A stretch of DNA of 5,760 bases from Desulfobacterales bacterium (GTDB lineage: Bacteria > Desulfobacterota > Desulfobacteria > Desulfobacterales > 4be13): assembly GCA_029934695.1 (NCBI GenBank), contig JAOZLU010000091.1, positions 10,871-16,630 of the forward strand. Direction: 5' to 3'. Numbering within the stretch: position 1 is the first letter of the stretch; each line of letters opens with the position of its first letter. Under the pieces are notes generated by a model, which did not search any database, had not been told where the DNA came from, and was given only the letters and a program-made list of their open reading frames with translations. Shown in pieces: positions 1 to 4,985 of this stretch. Position numbers and translations under genes: made by a program.

Positions 1-23
1 TAAATTAACATTCCGCATCTCAT
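1..23 (-). CDS. Possible start of a further gene, cut by the window edge
   Basis: An ATG at 23-21 on the minus strand is preceded by the purine-rich stretch GAGGAGAAT, a good Shine-Dalgarno match only a few bases from the start. Seven codons can be read (M-R-C-G-M-L-I) before the window ends, so nothing can be said about the product. It lies 150 bp downstream of the lipoprotein gene and in the same direction, so it could continue the same accessory series. The call rests only on the ribosome-binding site. Confidence 0.3.
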
Positions 24-173
24 ATTCTCCTCAATTATTGCTATTCCCCCATCTGATTTATAGCCGGATTTTCAGCAGATCGGAGGGCAACAGGTGTTTT
101 TTTGGTATTTTGACTTCCTTTACAAATAAGATGACCATTATTTTTTAACGAGGACGCAAAAAGCCGACCCCTT

Positions 174-833
174 TTAATTTATCGTCTTCTCTAATCGCTT
201 TCCGATATATCTGTATCTGATCTGATCTTTAGGAATTGTTATATATTCTCCGTTATTTTGCAACATCAACAAATCTTTTGTAAAAGAAAAAATCAATTCA
301 TCTCCTTTTTGCATGATTTTTGTGAAAGGGACGGCGGACGAGGGCGTGTCATCTTCGTTCACCGTCACATCAAGCTCACCGATATATTTCATTTGCAGAT
401 CACTAAGCAAATATACGCCGATCCCATAACTGAATTCAGCACCGGCTTCTGCTAATATAATTAACGGCTTCTCTGCCTTAACATTTTTGAAAACTGACGG
501 TTTCATGTAGTAACTGTCCCCGGCCCCGTGTGATTGGAATCGGATAACTGGCTTCCCCTTAATCTTCTCGATCAGGAATAATCTGAGACCGTAGTCTTTT
601 TCACTATCCTTTTTGGGATTGCGGCATGGAACAAGGAAAAGATTTTTTCTCAATCGTACAGCGGATTGGCAGTTTTCAAGACGGATTGAACTCAGATCCA
701 TCTTTTCACCAGGAAAATCCGTTTTTAAATATTCCTTTTGGCCGCCCGTTTCATCGGTCACTGAAACAGCAGATGAATTGCAGGCAAGTAAACAAATGAA
801 GCTCATTATTACCCAAAATTTTTTGAAAGACAT
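174..833 (-). CDS. Predicted outer-membrane lipoprotein, candidate immunity protein for the M23 peptidase
   Basis: This is a 219-residue protein of a family I do not recognise. Its N terminus is a lipoprotein signal: two lysines at 4-5, a hydrophobic stretch at 6-17 and the lipobox L-L-A-C with Cys18 as the lipidated residue. Asn19 at +2 is not the inner-membrane retention Asp, so an outer-membrane, periplasm-facing location is likely. The mature part (about 200 residues) has no transmembrane segment and looks like a globular beta-rich domain with two further cysteines (Cys55 and Cys70 by my count). The ATG at 833 is supported by GAGG five bases upstream. The gene follows the M23 peptidase gene with a 67-bp gap in the same direction. 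A periplasmic lipoprotein directly downstream of a cell-wall hydrolase that lacks its own signal peptide is the usual arrangement of an effector/immunity pair, but that role is inference from position. Confidence 0.85.
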   Translation of the reverse strand: MSFKKFWVIMSFICLLACNSSAVSVTDETGGQKEYLKTDFPGEKMDLSSIRLENCQSAVRLRKNLFLVPCRNPKKDSEKDYGLRLFLIEKIKGKPVIRFQSHGAGDSYYMKPSVFKNVKAEKPLIILAEAGAEFSYGIGVYLLSDLQMKYIGELDVTVNEDDTPSSAVPFTKIMQKGDELIFSFTKDLLMLQNNGEYITIPKDQIRYRYIGKRLEKTIN

Positions 834-900
834 TATGACCTCACATTAAGGATAAATTTTAAACAGCGGAGAAGCTTTGTCTAATCAGCCGCGCTGTATG

Positions 901-1632
901 CTACGCCTGATGAACAGGAGCATTGAGCGGGCATTTGCCATAAATTTTCATCGGACTGACTCGTCCTCCCAATCCCAGACCGCAGTTGAGCTGCGTCCGA
1001 ATTTCAAAGTGAAGATGGTTCTCGCTTGCAGGTAGATTTGACGCGTTACCGGTTTTTCCACATGTTCCGATTTTCTGTTTTACGGATACACGGTCCCCTT
1101 TTTTTACGTCTGTTTTCTGCATGTGCGCGTAAAAAGCATAATACGTTTTGCCTTTATATTTGAATGACATGCACATTTGAAGTCCATAATCGCCGCTGTT
1201 TTTTATGAATTCTACCGTCCCATCTGCCACAGCATAGGCGGCTGTTCCCTTTTTTGCCTCGAAATCCCAGCCCTGATGCGCTCTCTTTCCACCGTTACGC
1301 ACCATTCCGAATGTGTTGCTGTTTTTCCGACCCCGAATGACATTTGTCTTTAAAGGCCATGCAATCCCTGTCGTCTCCGCAGAACCGAGTTTTTTAATGG
1401 TTCTGCCGCCGGGATCAACCCGCCCGTCCGGCGATGCTATCCCCATCACTTTCCGTTGAAACGCTTCAATCGCTGAGATGGTCTTTGACCCTATTTGACC
1501 ATCTGCTTTCAGAAGAGGTGTCGGCGCAATAGCTTTGATGTTCTGATTGAGCAACTTCTGAATCGTGACGACATCCTGATGTTTGTTCACACCGCCTTTT
1601 CCAACAGAAGCGGTAATAGCTGCATTCGACAT
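901..1632 (-). CDS. Peptidoglycan-binding domain plus M23 zinc metallopeptidase, candidate secreted cell-wall effector
   Basis: This is a 243-residue, two-domain protein. Residues about 17-82 form a peptidoglycan-binding (PG_binding_1) domain, with the signature D-V-V-T-I-Q-K-L-L at 20-28, A-D-G-Q-I-G at 43-48 and A-I-E-A-F-Q-R at 54-60, ending in a P-D-G-R-V-D-P-G-G-R segment. Residues about 105-225 are an M23 (LytM/lysostaphin-like) peptidase. The zinc ligands are visible as H119-x3-D123 and H206-L-H208-F-E, with the catalytic-site histidine in Y-A-H170, so the domain looks active. Such enzymes cut peptide cross-links in peptidoglycan. There is no Sec or Tat signal, which is unusual for a wall hydrolase and suggests export by a dedicated machine such as a type VI system or a contractile injection apparatus. 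N-terminal domains of this kind are common on such cargo. The start is secure: AGGAGG sits about seven bases before the ATG. A lipoprotein gene follows 67 bp downstream. Confidence is high for the domains and moderate for an effector role. Confidence 0.92.
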   Translation of the reverse strand: MSNAAITASVGKGGVNKHQDVVTIQKLLNQNIKAIAPTPLLKADGQIGSKTISAIEAFQRKVMGIASPDGRVDPGGRTIKKLGSAETTGIAWPLKTNVIRGRKNSNTFGMVRNGGKRAHQGWDFEAKKGTAAYAVADGTVEFIKNSGDYGLQMCMSFKYKGKTYYAFYAHMQKTDVKKGDRVSVKQKIGTCGKTGNASNLPASENHLHFEIRTQLNCGLGLGGRVSPMKIYGKCPLNAPVHQA

Positions 1633-1668
1633 AAATCCCTCCTAATCTGATCTCTCGTTACGAGGCCC

Positions 1669-1678
1669 CATAACGCAT
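1669..1678 (-). other. Shared leader decamer ATGCGTTATG upstream of the M23 gene
   Basis: The decamer ATGCGTTATG (minus strand) lies 36 bases before the M23 start codon. The same ten bases occur 25 bases before the start of the C15-like gene (5704-5713), and a variant GTGCATTACG lies 25 bases before its truncated paralogue (4450-4459). The genes themselves are unrelated, so the shared leader is not explained by coding homology. Confidence 0.5.
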
Positions 1679-1717
1679 TTTTCACCTGAATACAAAATTC
1701 CTTTTCCTACAGATTTT

Positions 1718-1871
1718 TCAGAAGTCAACATTTTTATGCCATCGGCGGCCATCCAATACTACCCAATTTCCATCAACCTGATGAAACCACAGAGTGATAT
1801 TATAATCACCGTCTTTCCAATGCAGTTCTTTAATTTTGACTTTACGGTTTTTGGGATTAGTGAGCGGATAT
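1718..1871 (-). repeat. 154-bp exact direct repeat of 4484-4637
   Basis: Base-by-base comparison shows no difference between this block and 4484-4637. The block begins at the stop codon of the lipoprotein reading frame and ends exactly at the deletion junction of the pseudogene. The two copies lie 2766 bp apart in the same orientation and flank the whole restriction-modification cassette, so recombination between them could delete or duplicate the intervening segment. Confidence 0.93.
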
Positions 1872-1938
1872 TATCTGCTGTTTTACCGGATGCGCTCATA
1901 CATCCTATAAAAAAGAATAAACATCCTGTACAAATCAT
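1718..1938 (-). pseudogene. Deleted and frameshifted copy of the small lipoprotein gene
   Basis: This remnant is homologous to the lipoprotein gene at 4484-4849. Its 5' part (1938-1871) aligns with 4840-4773 with seven differences in 68 positions and still encodes the end of the signal peptide with the F-I-G-C lipobox and the following M-S-A-S-G. A deletion of 136 bp relative to the intact gene follows. Because 136 is not a multiple of three, the rest is read out of frame. The 3' part (1871-1718) is identical to 4637-4484 over 154 bp, down to the old stop codon. The original start region is also altered: the first three codons of the intact gene have no counterpart, and the only nearby ATG corresponds to codon 4. 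A long frame through the region continues upstream into the 51-bp repeats, but it is an accident of the frameshift. I see no functional product. Confidence 0.88.
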
Positions 1939-1957
1939 GTAACCGGCCGAGTGTTTT

Positions 1958-2076
1958 ATGGCTACAAACATGGCGACGGCTACAAACATGCCGGCTCTGC
2001 GGGCCTCTGACCGTGCTGGTGTTTTCATGGCTACAAACATGCCGACCCTGCGGACCTCTGACCGGGCTGGTGTTTT
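1958..2076 (+). repeat. Tandem 51-bp repeat, two and a half units
   Basis: Two near-identical units lie head to tail at 1976-2026 and 2027-2076. They begin ATGGCTACAAACATGCCG (first base pair varied to ACG in the earlier unit) and end GCTGGTGTTTT, with about five substitutions between them. An 18-bp partial unit stands before them at 1958-1975, and a new ATGGCT begins at 2077. The unit is GC-rich compared with the AT-rich genes around it. The end of the second unit overlaps the stop codon of the endonuclease gene, so the array sits exactly at the downstream edge of the restriction-modification cassette. On the plus strand each full unit reads as 17 codons (M-A-T-N-M-P-x-L-R-x-S-D-R-A-G-V-F/L), and the frame stays open across the array. 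Confidence 0.85.
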
Positions 2077-3124
2077 ATGGCTTATTGTAAGGACCCAAAA
2101 ATTTTTCACCATCAAAGTGAATCATATGATCCGGTGACTCAGAAATCCATATCTCTGTTTCCCAAGCCACTTCTTTTACAAATTTTTGAAAAGTTTTCCT
2201 GTTCAGAAATGCGGTTACAAAGATCATATCGGCCCCGCAGTTTTTGGTGAGCCGTCTGAGCTCGGCAAGCCTCACATCGCTGATCGGGCCGGAACTGTGA
2301 ACCGCCTCAATTAAGTAAAGCCAGTTTCTTTTTTCTGAATATGCCACAATATCAGGAAGCTCGCCATGTGACAGTTCAAAAAAATTCAGATCCTTCAGCT
2401 TCGATTCGTTCTTATAAAGAAATTTGTCAGCGGCATCGCCAACATATAAAATTTCACAGCCATAACCGTATCTTGGCAGAAAATCCTCAATCACTGCTTT
2501 CTGTAAAAGATTGTGTTCTCCCGGTGAAAAGATGATTTTCTCACCGGATGGCAGTTGTATCGGAATTTTCTGAATATTCCTGTCAGATGACAATATATCT
2601 TTCACTGATTTTTTGTTTTTTAATTTTTTCTGTGCATATAATTTCCATCCGGTGTTTGTTTCTGACTTGATATTTCTTAATATTTCAGCATAAAACGGAT
2701 TTAATGCATAACCTCTTGTTGAGTCATTTCTGGCTGAACCCGGATTGGAATGCAGAATTATCTCTCCCAAAACCGGCAGTTTAAGATCTTTTCTTCTGAT
2801 ATCATCATAAGATCCGCTGGATATGTTCTCCTCATATTTATCATTGAGAATCTTTATTATCTCTCGTGTTTTCAGTGAGACTGAATCTGACAAGTCTTTT
2901 ATATCATTCCAATTATTATCAATATCCTTATGAATCACGACTAAAAAAACCAGTGCCATTCTTTCCAGCCTTCTGGCTGTCATTTCATCAATAGGCATAC
3001 CAAATATTTCAAGTATTTCAGCAGCCTGACATATAAGTTGTTTCAGAGCATCTGATTTTGATCTGAACGGACGGGATTTTGAAAGAAAGTCAGCAGATTT
3101 TTCATCTGGCATATTGTTATTCAT
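2075..3124 (-). CDS. BsuBI/PstI-family type II restriction endonuclease
   Basis: This is a 349-residue protein from the ATG at 3124; an in-frame TTG at 3133 would add three residues and overlap the methyltransferase by 8 bp. The C-terminal third carries the features I associate with the BsuBI/PstI family: G-E-L-P-D-I-V-A-Y at about 255-263, W-L-Y-L-I-E-A-V-H-S-S-G-P at about 268-280, then F-V-T-A-F, A-W-E-T-E-I-W-I and P-D-H-M-I-H-F-x-G-x-K-F-L-G-P-Y near the end. The Pro-Asp and the Glu of I-E-A-V are the likely metal-binding residues of a PD-(D/E)xK-type site in which the usual lysine is absent; a histidine follows. The N-terminal part is helical and should contribute to DNA recognition. 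Characterised members cut CTGCAG. The gene starts one base after the methyltransferase stop, so the two are almost certainly co-translated. GGAA 13 bases upstream is a weak ribosome site for the ATG. The protein appears full length and intact. Confidence 0.93.
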   Translation of the reverse strand: MNNNMPDEKSADFLSKSRPFRSKSDALKQLICQAAEILEIFGMPIDEMTARRLERMALVFLVVIHKDIDNNWNDIKDLSDSVSLKTREIIKILNDKYEENISSGSYDDIRRKDLKLPVLGEIILHSNPGSARNDSTRGYALNPFYAEILRNIKSETNTGWKLYAQKKLKNKKSVKDILSSDRNIQKIPIQLPSGEKIIFSPGEHNLLQKAVIEDFLPRYGYGCEILYVGDAADKFLYKNESKLKDLNFFELSHGELPDIVAYSEKRNWLYLIEAVHSSGPISDVRLAELRRLTKNCGADMIFVTAFLNRKTFQKFVKEVAWETEIWISESPDHMIHFDGEKFLGPYNKP

Positions 3125-3125
3125 T

Positions 3126-4148
3126 TTAATCAAACATTTCCAACTGTTTCGCTTTTTTCACAACCCTGCCTCCGGAATTGCTGACAGGGCGATTCATATA
3201 GTCTTTTACAGATTGTGCAATGCAGTACGACAGCATCGGAGGCACGGCATTGCCGATCTGATAAAAAATTCTGTTCTCTTTTCCCTCAAAACGGAACCAG
3301 TCGGGAAAACTCTGAAGTCTGGCAGCTTCTCTTACAAAAAGTCTTCTTCTCCTTCCGTCTGCCAGTCGGATTCTGTGCATATCGCCTGTCGGGGCCGCGA
3401 TGTTTCTGCAGGTCAGAGTTCTCGCCGGCTTGTCCAGGTACAGGTCTCTCGGGTTTACACAGTATGAGGCTTTTTCATATCTGGCAATATATTCGTCCAT
3501 GCTTTTTGTGAGAAATCTGGAATCAGACGGAGCCTGATCTGCCGATTTTCCCAATGCCTCCCCTGCTGTCACAGTTTTATTATGCTTCTGAGGGAATCTG
3601 AATCCCTCATTTTTATATCCTGCGACAAATACCCTTTCCCTGTTCTGAGGAATATTGAAACAACGTGCATTCAATAATCTGTAATCAACATAATAACCAA
3701 TATTTTCAAGGTGTTCTATTATCTGATCAAGATACCATTTGTTTCTTTTAAACAGAATGCCTCTCACATTTTCAAATAAAAACATTTCGGGCTTTATTTT
3801 TCTGACAGCGGATACAAAGATGGGAAAGCCGTCTCTGGAATCGTTCAGTCCGAGTTTCTTTCCGAAAGCGCTGAACGGCTGACAGGGCGGCCCCCCTATC
3901 AGAATATCGCATGAAACGGGATACTCTGTGTCAATTTTCAGTTCTTTATTATGACATATGCCATTCAGATTCTGATTATATGTGCCACAGGCATCCTTAT
4001 CTTTTTCATATCCCGTTGTTTTAAAGCCCTGAGCTTCAAATCCCAAAGACAGGCCGCCGCATCCGGCAAACAGATCAATGACTGTTTTGTTTAACTGTCT
4101 GTCTTCTTTGGGTTTTAATATTTTATTTATCTCATTTATATATTCCAT
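3126..4148 (-). CDS. DNA (cytosine-5-)-methyltransferase of the restriction-modification pair
   Basis: This is a 340-residue enzyme that transfers a methyl group from S-adenosylmethionine to C5 of cytosine in a specific DNA site, protecting the host from the adjacent endonuclease. All main motifs are present in the standard order: motif I D-L-F-A-G-C-G-G at 25-32, motif IV G-G-P-P-C-Q-P-F-S at 85-93 with nucleophile Cys89, motif VI E-N-V at 126-128, motif VIII Q-N-R-E-R at 168-172, motif IX R-E-A-A-R-L-Q-S-F-P-D at 273-283 and motif X G-N-A-V-P-P at 299-304. The target recognition region between VIII and IX is short, about 178-255. Nothing is missing, so it should be active. The ATG at 4148 lies 12 bp after the stop of the truncated C15 fragment and has no clear ribosome site, so translation may depend on read-in from that fragment. 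A tail of about 25 residues, basic except for its last few residues, follows motif X. Confidence 0.96.
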   Translation of the reverse strand: MEYINEINKILKPKEDRQLNKTVIDLFAGCGGLSLGFEAQGFKTTGYEKDKDACGTYNQNLNGICHNKELKIDTEYPVSCDILIGGPPCQPFSAFGKKLGLNDSRDGFPIFVSAVRKIKPEMFLFENVRGILFKRNKWYLDQIIEHLENIGYYVDYRLLNARCFNIPQNRERVFVAGYKNEGFRFPQKHNKTVTAGEALGKSADQAPSDSRFLTKSMDEYIARYEKASYCVNPRDLYLDKPARTLTCRNIAAPTGDMHRIRLADGRRRRLFVREAARLQSFPDWFRFEGKENRIFYQIGNAVPPMLSYCIAQSVKDYMNRPVSNSGGRVVKKAKQLEMFD

Positions 4149-4160
4149 ATTTTATTTAGT

Positions 4161-4424
4161 TTAATGCCAGCCCAAAAGATTGTTACCAATCCACACCCCT
4201 CTTCCAAATAATCGTTTCTTCCCCAATCTGTAAGTCGCCCCCCAGCTAACTCTCAATTTCATCGCCTTAAGCTGAATTTTCTGAGCATCTCTGTGACGAT
4301 TCTTTTTTATATGCTCGGCAACGATCCAGGATGCATTGATCTTTCTTTTTTTACCAGGAGATTCATAACCAAAAGGTTTGAAACCGCTTACCACGACAAC
4401 CGGTTTTGAAGTTGTTGTCGTCAT
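4161..4424 (-). pseudogene. Truncated paralogue of the C15-like hydrolase gene
   Basis: The frame encodes 87 residues. The first ~68 align with the start of the intact protein at 4986-5678 at roughly 60% identity by eye, sharing S-K-P-V-V-V-V, G-F-x-P-F-G, N-A-S-W, L-K-A-M and T-Y-x-L-G-K. Similarity fades after codon 69; a shared N-N near codon 81 suggests the homology may reach about there before an unrelated end. All residues that would form the catalytic centre (the region equivalent to 104-200 of the intact copy) are gone, so this cannot be a working hydrolase. The start and ribosome site (AAGGAG) are well preserved, so the fragment may still be translated and may carry ribosomes toward the methyltransferase 12 bp downstream. 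Position and content mark it as the left stump of a module interrupted by the restriction-modification genes. Confidence 0.85.
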
Positions 4425-4474
4425 GGTCTTTCTCCTTTTTTCCTCCTTTCGTAATGCACAATTAGAATGCTCAT
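4421..4474 (-). CDS. Possible 17-codon leader peptide upstream of the truncated C15 gene
   Basis: A short frame reads M-S-I-L-I-V-H-Y-E-R-R-K-K-G-E-R-P and stops at TGA, which overlaps the ATG of the next gene as ATGA. The first six codons fall in a 26-bp repeat found again at 4895-4920. The purine-rich second half doubles as the ribosome-binding region of the downstream gene. There is no clear ribosome site for the leader itself, so it may be a by-product of conserved nucleotide sequence rather than a translated peptide. Confidence 0.25.
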   Translation of the reverse strand: MSILIVHYERRKKGERP

Positions 4475-4482
4475 GGCTTTTT
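4457..4482 (-). repeat. 26-bp dispersed repeat, copy 1
   Basis: On the minus strand this reads AAAAAGCCATGAGCATTCTA followed by ATTGTG and matches 4895-4920 at 23 of 26 positions. It contains the start of a short frame M-S-I-L-I-V. It lies in the gap between the small lipoprotein gene and the truncated C15 gene. Confidence 0.7.
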
Positions 4483-4483
4483 G

Positions 4484-4637
4484 TCAGAAGTCAACATTTT
4501 TATGCCATCGGCGGCCATCCAATACTACCCAATTTCCATCAACCTGATGAAACCACAGAGTGATATTATAATCACCGTCTTTCCAATGCAGTTCTTTAAT
4601 TTTGACTTTACGGTTTTTGGGATTAGTGAGCGGATAT
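4484..4637 (-). repeat. 154-bp exact direct repeat of 1718-1871
   Basis: This is the partner copy of the exact repeat, here forming the 3' part of the intact lipoprotein gene. The identity stops at the stop codon on one side; on the other it stops where the pseudogene carries its 136-bp deletion. Confidence 0.93.
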
Positions 4638-4849
4638 GTATTGAGTAATTCAATACGAAATTCCCCCACAATTTCCTGAATCAGAAAGGTATCACATCTT
4701 TCTGGAAATCCTAACTCGTCAAGTACCTTATTCATGGATAAGGTATTGAATTTGGTTATTTTTGAAACCTGATTATGTGCTGTTTCACCGGATGCGCTCA
4801 TACATCCTATAAAAAACAATGAACATCCTATATAAATCACACGTTTCAT
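4484..4849 (-). CDS. Small predicted lipoprotein, candidate partner of the C15-like hydrolase
   Basis: This is a 121-residue protein that I cannot assign to a named family. Residues 1-16 form a short lipoprotein-type signal: M-K-R, a hydrophobic stretch, and F-I-G-C with Cys16 as the likely lipidated residue. Phe at -3 is less common than Leu, so the lipobox is good but not perfect. The mature part of about 105 residues is soluble, with a tryptophan-rich C-terminal half (E-L-H-W, L-W-F-H, N-W-V-V-L-D, R-R-W-H) suggesting a compact beta-sheet domain. It follows the C15-like gene in the same direction, 136 bp downstream, and a second copy of the same pair existed nearby, which argues that hydrolase and lipoprotein belong together. 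The ribosome site is weak (GGA seven bases before ATG), and a short upstream frame ends three bases before the start, so coupling is possible. An immunity role is inference. Confidence 0.85.
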   Translation of the reverse strand: MKRVIYIGCSLFFIGCMSASGETAHNQVSKITKFNTLSMNKVLDELGFPERCDTFLIQEIVGEFRIELLNTYPLTNPKNRKVKIKELHWKDGDYNITLWFHQVDGNWVVLDGRRWHKNVDF

Positions 4850-4852
4850 TTA

Positions 4853-4912
4853 TCATCCAAAGTCATGTAGGCTGGGTTGAGAAACGAAACCCGACACAAT
4901 CAGGATGTTCAT
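4853..4912 (-). CDS. Possible 19-codon leader frame upstream of the small lipoprotein
   Basis: A frame beginning M-N-I-L-I-V runs through the GGGTT...AACCC repeat and ends at a TGA followed directly by TAA and then the ATG of the lipoprotein. Its first codons lie in the 26-bp repeat shared with 4457-4482, where the same hexapeptide (with Ser for Asn) again opens a frame that ends at the next gene. No strong ribosome site precedes it. It may help the weakly initiated lipoprotein by coupling, or it may be a chance frame in a repeat. Confidence 0.22.
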   Translation of the reverse strand: MNILIVSGFVSQPSLHDFG

Positions 4913-4980
4913 GGCTTTTTTCGTCCATCATAAAATACAGAATATTGAGTTTCACTAGGTTTAACTCAACCTACATGACT
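4861..4980. repeat. 120-bp segment with inverted-repeat ends, REP-like
   Basis: The segment starts AGTCATGTAGG and ends CCTACATGACT, an exact 11-bp inverted repeat. The similarity continues inward with mismatches, so each end is a diverged copy of one ~30-nt repeat in opposite orientation. The left copy forms a hairpin from GGGTT (4874-4878) and AACCC (4888-4892); the right copy forms TTGAGTT (4945-4951) with AACTCAA (4963-4969). I see no target-site duplication and no coding capacity for a transposase. It fills the gap between the C15-like gene and its lipoprotein and could act as a transcript-stabilising or attenuating structure, or be a small non-autonomous element. Confidence 0.6.
4895..4920 (-). 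repeat. 26-bp dispersed repeat, copy 2
   Basis: On the minus strand this reads AAAAAGCCATGAACATCCTG followed by ATTGTG, with three differences from 4457-4482. Here it is joined to the hairpin-forming GGGTT...AACCC repeat rather than to a hydrolase ribosome-binding region, so the two repeats have been combined by recombination or insertion. Confidence 0.7.
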
Positions 4981-4985
4981 ACTGG

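Noticed and set aside
258..849. Short plus-strand frames opposite the first lipoprotein gene
   Set aside because: They are shadows of a well-supported lipoprotein with a good start and signal peptide on the other strand.
863..897. Inverted repeat ACAGCG...CGCTGT between the M23 and lipoprotein genes
   Set aside because: The stem is only 6 bp with a 23-nt loop and no clean T-run, so it is not a credible terminator; it would also separate two genes expected to be co-expressed.
1660..1717. Possible promoter upstream of the M23 gene (TTGTAT, 17 bp, TATGGG)
   Set aside because: Each box matches the sigma-70 consensus at only about three of six positions, which is expected by chance in AT-rich sequence.
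1759..2115. A 118-codon minus-strand frame with K-T-P-A-R-S-E-x-R-R-x-G-M-F-V-A repeats and a lipobox-like segment
   Set aside because: It is a composite of the endonuclease 3' end in another frame, the antisense of the 51-bp repeats and the frameshifted lipoprotein remnant, not a gene.
3125..3133. TTG at 3133 as the endonuclease start
   Set aside because: The ATG at 3124, one base after the methyltransferase stop, is the simpler coupled start. The TTG would add only Met-Ile-Lys, although GGAA is not ideally spaced for either, so it is kept as an alternative.
3114..3511. Plus-strand open frames of about 100 codons opposite the methyltransferase
   Set aside because: They are antisense to a strongly supported gene with all catalytic motifs, have no domain likeness and no convincing ribosome sites.
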